Source: Pseudomonas bharatica CSV86 (lineage in GTDB: Bacteria > Pseudomonadota > Gammaproteobacteria > Pseudomonadales > Pseudomonadaceae). Taken from it: a DNA stretch of 64,000 nt. The notes below the pieces were generated by a model. That model was not told the DNA's origin. It was given only the letters and a program-made list of their open reading frames with translations, and searched no databases. The DNA lies in assembly GCF_000319305.2 (NCBI RefSeq), contig NZ_AMWJ02000001.1:248001-312000 (forward strand), written 5' to 3'. The number at the start of each line of letters is the position of its first letter. Positions within the stretch are counted from its first letter, which is position 1. The position numbers and the translations under genes were made by a program. Of this stretch, positions 36,398-44,812 are shown in pieces.

Positions 36398-36414
36398 CTA
36401 TCCCCAGGGGATAG
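36398..36414. repeat. 17-bp palindrome, copy 2
   Basis: CTATCCCCAGGGGATAG is identical to copy 1, at 122 bases before the TIGR03761 gene and about 100 bases upstream of the divergent PLD gene. Confidence 0.85.
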
Positions 36415-36535
36415 CCGGCACACACAGCCTTCTGCGCGGAACAAACCGGGCGCGCATGGGCTGCGGTTTGTTGACTGACAGCCTTCCGGCCGATGCCGAT
36501 GCTGGCGACTCGCCAATTCACCGCGAGTCGCTCCC

Positions 36536-37324
36536 ATGGCCAACGAACGCACAGAACCTCTGCAACTGAATCTCGGATCGCTGCGCAGCGCGATGTCGCT
36601 GACGCTGCACACGCACCACGCTTCGCGCATCTGGCACGGCCGTGCGCCGACGGAGGGGCGCGCCGGCATCATCGGACTCAACGGCTTCATCAGTGCGATG
36701 AACAAGATGAAGCGCGGTTCCGAGCAGGACGATCCGTACTCCGATTTCTGGATGCTGCGTATCGAAGACAAGCTGGAGCAGACCAAGAGCACGCTGCAGG
36801 CGCTGCGCGAGCAGGTGGATCAGGCCCTGGCCGATGTACCCCCGGCGCTGTCGCTGGGCGAGAACATGAACGTGCAGCCGGTGAAGCTGCCGCTGTTCGT
36901 GAATGCCCAGCTCGGCTTCATGGCGGTGTACCTGCTGGCCGACTACGACGACCTGGCACGCAAACTGATCCTCGCCCACCACACCGCGCTGATCGACCGC
37001 AGCACCTTGGAGCGCTGGCTCAATGACGGCGCGCACGCGCTGCGCAGCCTGTTCTCGCTGGCCCAGCAGTACCGCTACTCGGGCACGACGCGCGACGACT
37101 TCGCGGCGAAGAACGCCGCGGCGCGAGCGGCGTTGGAGAAGTTCGGCGAACTGCCGCAGGACGTGCTGGAAGGCATGCGCCGCTCGCGCTTCGCGCCACC
37201 GATCGCGCGGCGGACGACCAAGCCCGGCACGCCGCCTGCTGCGCCCGCCATCGAGCCCGATGCGCCGGCTCACACGGATGGCGCAGCCAACCCAGCGACG
37301 GGTAGTGAGGGTGTTGACGCATGA
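36536..37324 (+). CDS. TIGR03761 family ICE protein (PFL_4669 type)
   Basis: The protein has 262 residues. It begins MANERTEPLQLNLGSLRSAM and contains SLTLHTHHASRIWHGRAPTE, GIIGLNGFISAMNKMKRGSE, DDPYSDFWMLRIEDKLEQTK, the signature block of this ICE family. The C-terminal tail is rich in Pro/Ala/Thr. It is conserved in ICEs of this type and lies with DUF3158, SSB and topoisomerase III in what looks like a DNA-processing block; its activity is unknown. It overlaps the DUF3158 gene by four bases. The Shine-Dalgarno is weak. Confidence 0.88.
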   Translation: MANERTEPLQLNLGSLRSAMSLTLHTHHASRIWHGRAPTEGRAGIIGLNGFISAMNKMKRGSEQDDPYSDFWMLRIEDKLEQTKSTLQALREQVDQALADVPPALSLGENMNVQPVKLPLFVNAQLGFMAVYLLADYDDLARKLILAHHTALIDRSTLERWLNDGAHALRSLFSLAQQYRYSGTTRDDFAAKNAAARAALEKFGELPQDVLEGMRRSRFAPPIARRTTKPGTPPAAPAIEPDAPAHTDGAANPATGSEGVDA

Positions 37325-37869
37325 CGGCATCGCCTCCCATCAACCACTCCACGCGCTTCGTGGCGCTGGAACAGGCGGACTTCCAGCGGCTGGAACACGC
37401 AGGCTACCTAAAAGGCCTTTTACAGCCTTTTAAGGGTAAGGGGAGTCTGGAGACCTGGGCCAGCCAGTGCGCAGCGCTGCGAGACGACGTGATTGGCCTG
37501 GCGCAGCGGCGCGTGCTGCCCCAGGCGCGCGCCTACCCCTTCAGTCTGCTCGACGTGCAACTGGCCCAGCAGGCCACTGGCGCAGGGACGACCTTCCTGC
37601 GCTGGCGCAACCTCGACCGTTCCTCCATGGGCGTGGCGTTGTGGGAGGCCGTGCTGGCCAACCCCGCGACGCCGGCCTCGCTGATCGACGAACTGTACGC
37701 GATCGAACTGCAGCGCATCGTGCTGAACATGCAGATCAGCCTCACCCACAGCATCGCTCGCCAAGCCCTGGAATGCGCCAACAAGGCCGCGCAGGCCGAA
37801 GCGGCTTACCTGCGGCGTGTCCACGGGCATACCGCGGCCGTTCCACCCACCACCAAGGAGTCACCATGA
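37321..37869 (+). CDS. DUF3158 family ICE protein
   Basis: The protein has 182 residues: FVALEQADFQRLEHAGYLKG LLQPFKGKGSLETWASQ, LAQRRVLPQARAYPFSLLDV and RWRNLDRSSMGVALWEAVLA are characteristic of DUF3158. Function is unknown. The four-base ATGA overlap on the left and overlap with the SSB gene on the right show one translational unit TIGR03761-DUF3158-ssb. Confidence 0.88.
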   Translation: MTASPPINHSTRFVALEQADFQRLEHAGYLKGLLQPFKGKGSLETWASQCAALRDDVIGLAQRRVLPQARAYPFSLLDVQLAQQATGAGTTFLRWRNLDRSSMGVALWEAVLANPATPASLIDELYAIELQRIVLNMQISLTHSIARQALECANKAAQAEAAYLRRVHGHTAAVPPTTKESP

Positions 37870-38249
37870 GCACGCACTTCGTCGGCGAGGGCAACATCGG
37901 TTCTGTGCCGGACTACCGCGAATTTCCGAACGGCAACGACGAGCCGCGCCGGCTGCTGCGCCTGAACGTCTATTTCGACAACCCGATCCCGAAGAAGGAC
38001 GGCGAGTACGAAGATCGCGGCGGCTTCTGGGCGCCGGTGGAGCTGTGGCACCGCGACGCCGAGCACTGGAAGACGCTGTACCAGAAAGGTATGCGGGTGC
38101 TGGTCGAGGGCCGCACCGTGCGCGACGAATGGGAGGACGCCGACGAGAACGAACGGGTGACCTTCAAGATCGAGGCGCGGCGCGTGGGCATCCTGCCGTA
38201 CCGCATCGAGTCGGTGGCGCTGAGCGCCAAGCCCGCCGGCGGACAGTAA
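37866..38249 (+). CDS. ssb: ICE single-stranded DNA-binding protein
   Basis: The protein has 127 residues with an OB fold: HFVGEGNIGSVPDYREFPNG, RLLRLNVYFDNPIPK, GGFWAPVELWHRDAEHWKTL and YQKGMRVLVEGRTVRDEWED. It lacks the acidic DDxPF tail of chromosomal SSB, so it probably does not recruit the host SSB interactome. It should coat single strands during element transfer or replication. AAGGAG lies before the ATG; the gene overlaps DUF3158 by four bases. Confidence 0.9.
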   Translation: MSTHFVGEGNIGSVPDYREFPNGNDEPRRLLRLNVYFDNPIPKKDGEYEDRGGFWAPVELWHRDAEHWKTLYQKGMRVLVEGRTVRDEWEDADENERVTFKIEARRVGILPYRIESVALSAKPAGGQ

Positions 38250-38316
38250 TTCGCCCATCGCCGTTCCCCCGAGGGCGGCTGCAGCAACCGTCATGCGCCC
38301 GCGATGCACCAGCGAG

Positions 38317-38333
38317 CTATCCCCTGGGGATAG
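38317..38333. repeat. 17-bp palindrome, copy 3
   Basis: CTATCCCCTGGGGATAG differs from copies 1 and 2 only in the central base and lies about 210 bases before the topoisomerase gene. Confidence 0.85.
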
Positions 38334-38543
38334 CTCCAAGGTCGTCCACAGAGTTCCAGCCGCCCTCCAGAAACGACGCTCTTGCTGTGCCAGCTCCTGC
38401 AGTCCATGTGCACCGCTGCGGCAACGGACCGCCTGCCGATCACAAAGCGGTGTCTGCATCAATCGGCTTCCTTGCTGCCGGCATCTCCTGGCCCCGCCAA
38501 GCTGACGCCCATCCGATGAACCGCACATTTCCAAGGAGGCTTC

Positions 38544-40557
38544 ATGCGCGTGTTCCTGTGCGAGAAGCCGTCCCAGGGCAAGGACATCGCCCGTGTGCTG
38601 GGTGCCGGTCAACGCGGCAACGGCTGCTACAGCGGCGCCGGTGTCGTCGTGACCTGGTGCATCGGTCATCTGGTGGAGGCGGTTCCACCCGAAGGCTACG
38701 GTGAGCAATACAAGCGCTGGGCCATCGAGCAACTGCCCATTCTTCCGAGCGTTGGCGTGTCGAGCCCAAGGCGGCGACCGCAGCGCAGTTCAAGGTCGTG
38801 CAACAGCTCGTCGCCAAGGCGGGCGAGCTGGTGATTGCGACCGACGCCGACCGCGAGGGCGAGATGATCGCCCGCGAGATCATCGACCTGTGCGGCTACC
38901 GCGGGCCGATTCAGCGTCTGTGGCTGTCGGCACTCAACGATGCGTCGATCCGCAAGGCACTGGGCGCGCTCAAGCCCTCGGCGGAGACGCTGCCGCTGTA
39001 TTTCTCCGCACTCGCCCGATCGCGCGCCGACTGGCTGATCGGAATGAACCTGAGCCGCTTGTTCACACTGCTGGGGCGCCAGGCCGGCTATACCGGCGTG
39101 CTGTCGGTGGGCGCGTGCAGACGCCGACGCTGAAGTTGGTCGTCGATCGTGATCGCGAGATCGCGCGATTCGTCTGCGTACCGTTCTGGGCCATCGAGGT
39201 TGCGCTTTCGCATGCAGGCCAGTCCTTCGTCGCAAGCTGGACGCCGCCGCAAGGCAGCACCGACGATGCGGGCCGCTGCCTGCAACAGCCGGTGGCGCAG
39301 CAGGCCGCCGAGCGCCTGCGCACGGCCGGCTCCGCCCAGGTGCTGTCGGTAGAGACCGAGCGCGTTCGCGAAGGGCCGCCGCTGCCGTTCGACCTGGGCA
39401 CGCTGCAGGAGGTGTGCTCCAAGCAGTTGGGCCTCGACGTACAGGAGACGCTGGACATTGCCCAGGCGCTGTACGAGACGCACAAGGCGACAACGTACCC
39501 GCGCTCGGATTCGGGCTACCTGCCCGAGAGCATGCTGGCCGAGGTGCCGACCGTACTCGACAGCCTGGTCAAGACCGACCCCAGCCTGCGGCCGCTGATC
39601 GACCGCCTGGACCGCCAGCAGCGTTCGCGTGCATGGAACGACGGCAAGGTGTCGGCTCACCACGGCATCATCCCGACGCTGGAGCCCGCCAACCTGTCGG
39701 CCATGAACGGGAAGGAACTGGCCGTCTACCGGCTGATCCGCGCGCACTACCTCACGCAGTTCCTCCCGCACCATGAGTTCGACCGGACGGTAGCGCAGTT
39801 CTCGTGCGGCAGTCAGTCGCTGGCGGCCATGGGCAAGCAGATTGCCGTCACCGGCTGGCGCGAGGTGCTGGCGACGCCGGAGCCGGACGATGCCGATGGC
39901 GAGGATGCGCAGCGCAGCCAGGTGCTGCCCGCCCTGCATGCGGGCCTGTCCTGCCCGGTCGGCAAGGTGGATCTCAAGGCGCTGAAGACGCTGCCGCCCA
40001 AACCCTACACGCAGGGCGAGCTGATCAAGGCCATGAAGACCGTCGCCAAGTTCGTGACCGACCCGCGCCTGAAACAGAAGCTGCGAGATACCACCGGCAT
40101 CGGCACCGAGGCGACACGCGCCAACATCATCAACGGTCTGATCGGTCGCGGCTACCTGGTCAAGAAGGGCCGCGCCGTCCGCGCTTCCGACGCGGCATTC
40201 ACGCTCATCGACGCGGTGCCCTCGGCCATCGCCGACCCCGGCACCACGGCGGTGTGGGAGCAGGCACTGGACATGATCGAGGCCGGCCAGATGGCGCTGG
40301 ACACCTTCATCGAGAAACAGTCCGTGTGGGTCGGCCAGCTCGTGCAGCAGTACCGCGGCGCGACGCTCTCGCTCAAGCTGCCGCCGGCGCCGGCCTGCCC
40401 GCAGTGCGGCGCATCGATGCAGCAGCGCACGGGCAAGAGTGGCGCGTTCTGGTCCTGCTCGCGCTACCCGGACTGCAAGGGTACGTTGCCGATCGAGTCC
40501 CCGACGGGCCGGCGCAGCGCACCGCGCAAGCGGCGCGCTGCCTCCAAGGCGTCCTGA
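38544..40557 (+). pseudogene. topB: DNA topoisomerase III (ICE TopB), two one-base frameshifts
   Basis: The product starts MRVFLCEKPSQGKDIARVLG (TOPRIM), continues with VIATDADREGEMIAREIIDL (acidic DxD motif), and has the active-site tyrosine region LYETHKATTYPRSDSGYLPE. The C-terminus carries a zinc ribbon: CPQCGASMQQRTGKSGAFWS CSRYPDC. Frame breaks lie near 38752 (GCGTTGGCG lacks a T; restored SVWRVEPKAAT) and near 39114 (GTGGGCGCG lacks a C; restored SVGRVQTPTLK). Restored length is about 671 residues, normal for the ICE enzyme. It should unlink replicating or transferring DNA. Both faults look like base-calling losses. Confidence 0.88.
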
Positions 40558-41335
40558 TCCTCGCTTCCCCCTGCCGCGCCGGCCCTTCACTGGCGGCGAG
40601 GCAAACGTTCCGCACCGCACGGGACTCCAAAGCGCGCGTCTCCTTCTGCAACGGTGTGCGCGCCCCGTCTGCCCGCCATCGGGCGACGGGGCGAGAAGGT
40701 CATTGCTCCCACGAATCGCGCCCGCCGCCATTCCCTTGATCGGTGTGCCTTGCCTCGGCCACGAGGGGCTTCCTGACGCCTTGCCGCCGCGCGAGCCGTG
40801 AGGAGGCCCTTGGGCCGAGGGTATTCCGTGCCGGTGCCCGCCGGCGGAACAACGGGCTCCCTTTGTGTGTGGATGCACGCCAGAGGATTCCGGCCCCAGC
40901 CACGAAACGGGCCGGGTGCGATTGCTGACGCAGCGAACGGCTTTGACGACGGCCCGCGCTGACGCAGCCCACAGGTGGTTTTCCTTCCTCTCCAGCCGAA
41001 GGCCCGCGTGGCCTTCGGCGCCCTGGTCCTTGCCTTGTGCCGTGACGCGGGCCTGCGCTAAAGCGGGCCGTCCGCGATTCGGTTTTCCCTGCGACGGCAG
41101 CCATGCTTCGCGCCCATCCTCACGCCATGCGTTGCTGACAGTCGTCAGCGGCATGCCCTGGCAGTCCCGGTCTTCAAGACTGCAACGCGGTTCGCCGCGT
41201 TGACCGATCCAGTCCGCTTCGCATCGCCCACCGCGGACGCTCGCCGGTCTGGCGACGATGCACTTTTCTCAACCGCCCGAGGGGAACCCCATCCCCTGCG
41301 GGATGCGTGCTCCCCGACCCACCAAGGAGCACGGC
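40558..41335. other. Gap between topB and the small-gene region
   Basis: I see no gene in these 778 bases; open frames on both strands lack family resemblance. The region carries copy 1 of a dispersed structured element (41134-41201) and, just before the next gene, a GC-rich leader hairpin with ATCCC TGC GGGAT. Confidence 0.55.
41134..41201 (+). repeat. Dispersed structured element, copy 1
   Basis: A hairpin GCTGAC-AGTC-GTCAGC is followed by ATGCCCTGGCAGTC, TCTTCAAGACTGC and a hairpin AACGCGG-TTCG-CCGCGTT with a UUCG tetraloop. Copies 2 (43088-43136) and 3 (44589-44657) keep the order; paired bases differ between copies. Each copy precedes a gene by 100-155 bases. Confidence 0.72.
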
Positions 41336-41572
41336 ATGTCTGAACCTTCCGCACCTTCCTCTGCAACCGCAGTGCGCAGTGGTGCGCTGGCGCCGGCCTG
41401 GACCGGCAAGCGTCTGCCGCTACAGGTGCTGCGCAGCGCGGCCGGCCACTACATCGGCACGCAAGACGACGAAGGCCCGGTATCGCGGGAGTCCGTCGAG
41501 TATTTCCCGAACCACCTCGCAGCACAGCGCGCCCTGGATACCCATGCCTGGACACAGCGCGCTCACCCCTGA
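41336..41572 (+). CDS. Small hypothetical ICE protein
   Basis: The protein has 78 residues. It begins MSEPSAPSSATAVRSGALAP and continues PLQVLRSAAGHYIGTQDDEG PVSRESVEYFPNHLAAQRAL. The start is set by AAGGAG upstream; the longer open frame reads through the leader hairpin. No known domain. The middle (AGHYIGT...G-P-SRES-EYF) resembles small conserved ORFs found at this place in related ICEs. Function unknown. Confidence 0.72.
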   Translation: MSEPSAPSSATAVRSGALAPAWTGKRLPLQVLRSAAGHYIGTQDDEGPVSRESVEYFPNHLAAQRALDTHAWTQRAHP

Positions 41573-41597
41573 TTCCCACCCTTCAAGGAGTTCTCTC

Positions 41598-41990
41598 ATG
41601 AATCTGTCTTTACCCGAAGACGTGCGCGATCAGATGGCGCTGGAACAGGCGCACTTCGACGCTGCACCGCAGGCCTTCTTCGAGGCCTGGAGGCGCGGCG
41701 CGCAGATCGCCGGCCACGAGTGGTTCGGCGACGGCACACGCGAAAGTCTGCAGCGTGCCACCACCAAGTGGGACCTGCGGCCCAACATGCTGATGCTCAA
41801 CGACGCCCTGGGCGTGCTGAGCAGCGGTCAACGCATGTTCCTGTCCGCGATGGTGAGCTTCTACAACGCCCGCGAGGGCGGCGCGATGCTCAAGCGTTGC
41901 GGCTTCGAGGGGTTGTCCGACTTCGGCGGCCTCGACCTGGAGCGGCGCAAGGTCATCGCCGACCTCACGCTGCACTACAACGGCTGGTGA
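41598..41990 (+). CDS. Hypothetical ICE protein
   Basis: The protein has 130 residues: MNLSLPEDVRDQMALEQAHF, FEAWRRGAQIAGHEWFGDGT, then LMLNDALGVLSSGQRMFLSA MVSFYNAREGGAMLKRCGFE. It is predicted mainly helical with no membrane segment. AAGGAG lies ten bases before the ATG. It follows the previous gene by 25 bases and may be cotranscribed. It resembles conserved accessory ICE proteins of unknown role. Confidence 0.72.
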   Translation: MNLSLPEDVRDQMALEQAHFDAAPQAFFEAWRRGAQIAGHEWFGDGTRESLQRATTKWDLRPNMLMLNDALGVLSSGQRMFLSAMVSFYNAREGGAMLKRCGFEGLSDFGGLDLERRKVIADLTLHYNGW

Positions 41991-42197
41991 GCCGCGCCTG
42001 GCAACCCACCGTCCTTTCATCCCACCCCACGAGGGACATGCGTCCCCGTTCGGGGCCATGTCCCTCCTTCCTTTCGCAGGAGCGGCCATGTCCCGAATCA
42101 CCATCTTCCACTGACCTGCACCGCCCGCCACCAGGGCGGCCCGACGCCGCGGCCGGCTGACCGGCTGCCACTTCACCCACCCGCTGGGGTTCAATCC

Positions 42198-42231
42198 CCG
42201 GCAGGGGATTGCCTCGGCCATCCCCTGCCGG
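42198..42231 (+). promoter_or_regulatory. Hairpin overlapping the Shine-Dalgarno of the DUF5983 gene
   Basis: CCGGCAGGGGAT (42198-42209) pairs perfectly with ATCCCCTGCCGG (42220-42231). The last two G residues of the 3' arm are the first two of the GGAGG ribosome-binding site (42230-42234) before the GTG at 42241. The fold could therefore limit initiation. Confidence 0.6.
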
Positions 42232-42240
42232 AGGAATCCC

Positions 42241-42957
42241 GTGTCCCATTCCGACAACCCCTTCGTCCGCGGCTACGATGGCCTGTCCGTGCAGCGGCTG
42301 CTGGCGATTTCCTACGACGACGACTGCCCGCTGAGCTATCTGCCGCTGCACGCCTCGCAGTCGCACCTGCCGGACAGCCAGGTCGAGCGCCATGCCTGCG
42401 TCTTCAGCGACGACTTCGCGCTGATCACCGAGGGCCAGAACGTGCCGCCCGAGCTGGACGCGCAGTGCCCCAGCCACGGCATCGCCCGAAACCTCGTCTA
42501 CGCCGTCATGGCCGAAGAAGCCGGCAAGCCGCTGCACGTCGGCGACACCTACTCCGAGGAAGCCGCGCGCGAGGTGGTGCGGCGCCTGCGCTTCGAGACC
42601 GGGTTCTACAGCCGTGCCTGGGAAATCAGTTCGGCGCACATCACCGAGGAGGCCGGCCGCTTCCTCGCCGAACTGGCGGACATCGCCACGCCGAGCGGCT
42701 TTCTGTTCGTCGCCTTCCGCATTCCCTACAGCCCGGCGGTCGGCGTGAAGCTGATCGCCACCCCCTGGACGGATGCGAACCTGCAGCATGTCGAGGGCAT
42801 CACCGCCGAAGAGCTGCGGCAGGAGCACCGGGCCAAGGGCATGCCGGAGTCCCTCGTGGAAGTGCTGCACCTGGCTGCGCTCGCCGACGTTCGCATGTTG
42901 GTGTTCGATGCCGACGCGCCCGTGCTGGACGGGCTGACGCTCTACGACGACGAGTAA
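42241..42957 (+). CDS. DUF5983-like ICE protein
   Basis: The protein has 238 residues with a GTG start behind GGAGGAATCCC. Features are DGLSVQRLLAISYDDDCPLS YLPLHASQSHLPDSQVERHA, SEEAAREVVRRLRFETGFYS RAWEISSAHITEEAGRFLAE and an acidic C-terminus. I assign DUF5983 tentatively, a family found in ICE accessory regions and plasmids. Function is unknown. A hairpin overlaps its ribosome-binding site and a terminator follows at once, so it is its own transcription unit. Confidence 0.65.
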   Translation: MSHSDNPFVRGYDGLSVQRLLAISYDDDCPLSYLPLHASQSHLPDSQVERHACVFSDDFALITEGQNVPPELDAQCPSHGIARNLVYAVMAEEAGKPLHVGDTYSEEAAREVVRRLRFETGFYSRAWEISSAHITEEAGRFLAELADIATPSGFLFVAFRIPYSPAVGVKLIATPWTDANLQHVEGITAEELRQEHRAKGMPESLVEVLHLAALADVRMLVFDADAPVLDGLTLYDDE

Positions 42958-42966
42958 CCCTCTCTT

Positions 42967-42992
42967 GAGCCCCCCTGCGGGGCTCTTCTTAT
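42967..42992 (+). terminator. Rho-independent terminator after the DUF5983 gene
   Basis: GAGCCCC pairs with GGGGCTC and is followed by TTCTTATTT, ten bases past the stop codon. Confidence 0.78.
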
Positions 42993-43087
42993 TTGCGGAA
43001 CGCGGTGCCGGCGCATTGCCGATTCCCGGCGGACGGCCGCCGCCATGTGCCGCACGCTGGCCGCATGTTCGCTGGCGTTGCCGGCAG

Positions 43088-43136
43088 CATGCCCAGGCAG
43101 TCGAGACCTTCAAGGCTGCGGCGCGGTTCGCCGTGC
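43088..43136 (+). repeat. Dispersed structured element, copy 2
   Basis: CATGCCCAGGCAGTC, CTTCAAGGCTGC and the hairpin GCGCGG-TTCG-CCGTGC repeat the layout of copy 1; the last stem uses a G-T pair. The first hairpin is only partly kept (GCTGGC...CGGCAGC). Confidence 0.68.
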
Positions 43137-43241
43137 TGGTTGCTTCGTTCTCCGGGCGCACCCGCGTTCATCCACTTCACCCTCAAGGGACAGACCTCCC
43201 TTGCGGGCGGGAGTCCCTTGGTTGCCACAAGGAGTCTCCCC

Positions 43242-44039
43242 ATGGATACCCAAGCCATTCGCGCACAGATGCCGACGCTCGTTGTCGGTCATGTGCCTTC
43301 CAACGTCCGTTCGTTCAAGTTCAACATCTTCGACGGCCAGCCCAAGGTTTCGACGCTGGGCTTTCACATCGACCCGAAGCCTTTCGAGGGCAAGGTCATC
43401 GCCACCACCGACGAGGCCATCGTCGTCAAGACGGGACGGGCCGAGTTCGCGGTGCTCGATCGCACGCTCGTGACCGAGGTGCCCGACGAGGGCGCCAAGG
43501 TGCAGGTCGAACCCTATGTCAGACGCCGCTTCGACGGTCAGCGGGCGGACACGCCCGAGGAGCAGACCGAGTTCACCGCCGACGGCCAGCCCTACACGGT
43601 GAAGCGGTTGGTGCTCGGGTCCGCACCGGCGAAGCTGCCGATTCCCGAGCCCCGCTGCCCCGAGTTGCGGGAACTGATCGACCAACTGGAGCAGTTGCCC
43701 GCTCCCGACGGTTTCCGGCGTATCACCCACATGCTGGTGGATGCCGGTGCGCGGGACATCACCTGGGTCGATCCGCTGCCCACCGACATCATCCGCACGC
43801 CACCGGCCATCGGCTTCACCGTCGACACGACGAAGTTCCAGGGTCGCGTCACCGTGCTGTATGAGCGTGGCCTCGACCTCTACGCGGTTGAGCTGCGCCG
43901 CGACGGCGAGCTGGTCGAACGGGTCGATGAGGTGTTCTTCGACACCCTCGGCGAGACGCTGGAACGGCTGATCGACGACGGGAGCTGGAGGCGCATCCGC
44001 GTGCAGTACCTGTCGGGTCGCAAGGCTGTCCGGCACTGA
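43242..44039 (+). CDS. Hypothetical ICE protein (~265 aa)
   Basis: The protein begins MDTQAIRAQMPTLVVGHVPS NVRSFKFNIFDGQPKVSTLG. It continues FHIDPKPFEGKVIATTDEAI VVKTGRAEFAVLDRTLVTEV, PEPRCPELRELIDQLEQLPA and VQYLSGRKAVRH at the end. It looks like a two-domain beta-rich soluble protein; the N-terminal half resembles KfrB-type plasmid proteins only weakly. AAGGAG lies before the ATG. A UUCG-loop hairpin follows the stop. Conserved in related ICEs; role unknown. Confidence 0.7.
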   Translation: MDTQAIRAQMPTLVVGHVPSNVRSFKFNIFDGQPKVSTLGFHIDPKPFEGKVIATTDEAIVVKTGRAEFAVLDRTLVTEVPDEGAKVQVEPYVRRRFDGQRADTPEEQTEFTADGQPYTVKRLVLGSAPAKLPIPEPRCPELRELIDQLEQLPAPDGFRRITHMLVDAGARDITWVDPLPTDIIRTPPAIGFTVDTTKFQGRVTVLYERGLDLYAVELRRDGELVERVDEVFFDTLGETLERLIDDGSWRRIRVQYLSGRKAVRH

Positions 44040-44049
44040 CCTCCCAGCA

Positions 44050-44074
44050 GCTTCCCGCCTTCGCGGCGGGAAGC
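44050..44074 (+). terminator. Strong hairpin between two accessory genes
   Basis: GCTTCCCGCC pairs perfectly with GGCGGGAAGC around TTCGC. The T-run is poor (CTCTCTTCC), so it may act as an imperfect terminator or as an mRNA end protector. Confidence 0.6.
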
Positions 44075-44104
44075 CTCTCTTCCTGCCTCCCTGGAGTCAC
44101 ACCC

Positions 44105-44470
44105 ATGACTGTTCGATTCAAAGGCACGGAGCTGCGGCCCGTGCTCGCCGAAGCGGTTGCGAATCAGTGCCGCGTCGTCCTGGCCAAGGATCACGGCGTG
44201 CACTTCCTGGCCGAGCGCGGCGAGCGTCGACCCGATGGTCGCCAGAAGACCATCGCCTATGCCGCCGGCTGCAACCCGGATGTCGGTGCCTTCGACGACT
44301 GGTGGGAACTGGCGCGTGCCGAGTTCGGCGGCGACGACTTCGGCGAGTTCTTCGATCCGCAGGAGGGCGTGTTTGCGCGCATCCTGCGCAGCGAGGACGA
44401 CCTCGACGTGTCCGCCACCGCGACACACCTGTCGCTGCAGGCGGTTCCTCCCACGCCCAGCGGTAACTGA
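44105..44470 (+). CDS. DUF3085 family protein
   Basis: The protein has 121 residues with the DUF3085 pattern: VRFKGTELRPVLAEAVANQC RVVLAKDHGVHFLAERGERR, KTIAYAAGCNPDVGAFDDWW and ELARAEFGGDDFGEFFDP. The family is carried by ICEs and plasmids and has no known activity. The aromatic/acidic FDDWWELAR and GDDFGEFFDP segments are the conserved core. Flanked by hairpins on both sides. Confidence 0.85.
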   Translation: MTVRFKGTELRPVLAEAVANQCRVVLAKDHGVHFLAERGERRPDGRQKTIAYAAGCNPDVGAFDDWWELARAEFGGDDFGEFFDPQEGVFARILRSEDDLDVSATATHLSLQAVPPTPSGN

Positions 44471-44482
44471 CCGCCCATCCCT

Positions 44483-44508
44483 GGCCCCCGCTCCGGGGCC
44501 TCTTTCTT
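44483..44508 (+). terminator. Rho-independent terminator after the DUF3085 gene
   Basis: GGCCCC pairs with GGGGCC around CGCTCC and is followed by TCTTTCTT, 12 bases past the stop. Confidence 0.75.
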
Positions 44509-44588
44509 CCCGGCAATGCGGACAGCCGTGAGTGCCGATTGCCGCTCGCCTGCGCGCCGTCCTGGCGCCACGCTTCCGGCCATGTTCC

Positions 44589-44657
44589 GCTGACGTCCGT
44601 CAGCGACATGCCCAGGCAGCCACGATCTTCAAGGCTGCGATGCGGTTCCGACCGCGT
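44589..44657 (+). repeat. Dispersed structured element, copy 3
   Basis: A hairpin GCTGAC-GTCC-GTCAGC, then ATGCCCAGGCAGCC, TCTTCAAGGCTGC and a hairpin GCGGT-TCCG-ACCGC. Compared with copy 1 the second stem has changed on both sides, which preserves pairing. Confidence 0.72.
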
Positions 44658-44812
44658 TGATCACTCCAGTTCGCACCGGCATCCATGCGCGAACGGCCAT
44701 CGGTTTTCGATGGCGATGCCACCAAGCTGTCCATCAACCCACGCGGGGGTTCCACACCTTCCCCGCCTTGGGTCGGGTGTGTCTCCGCCTCATTGTTCCC
44801 AGGAGATTCACC

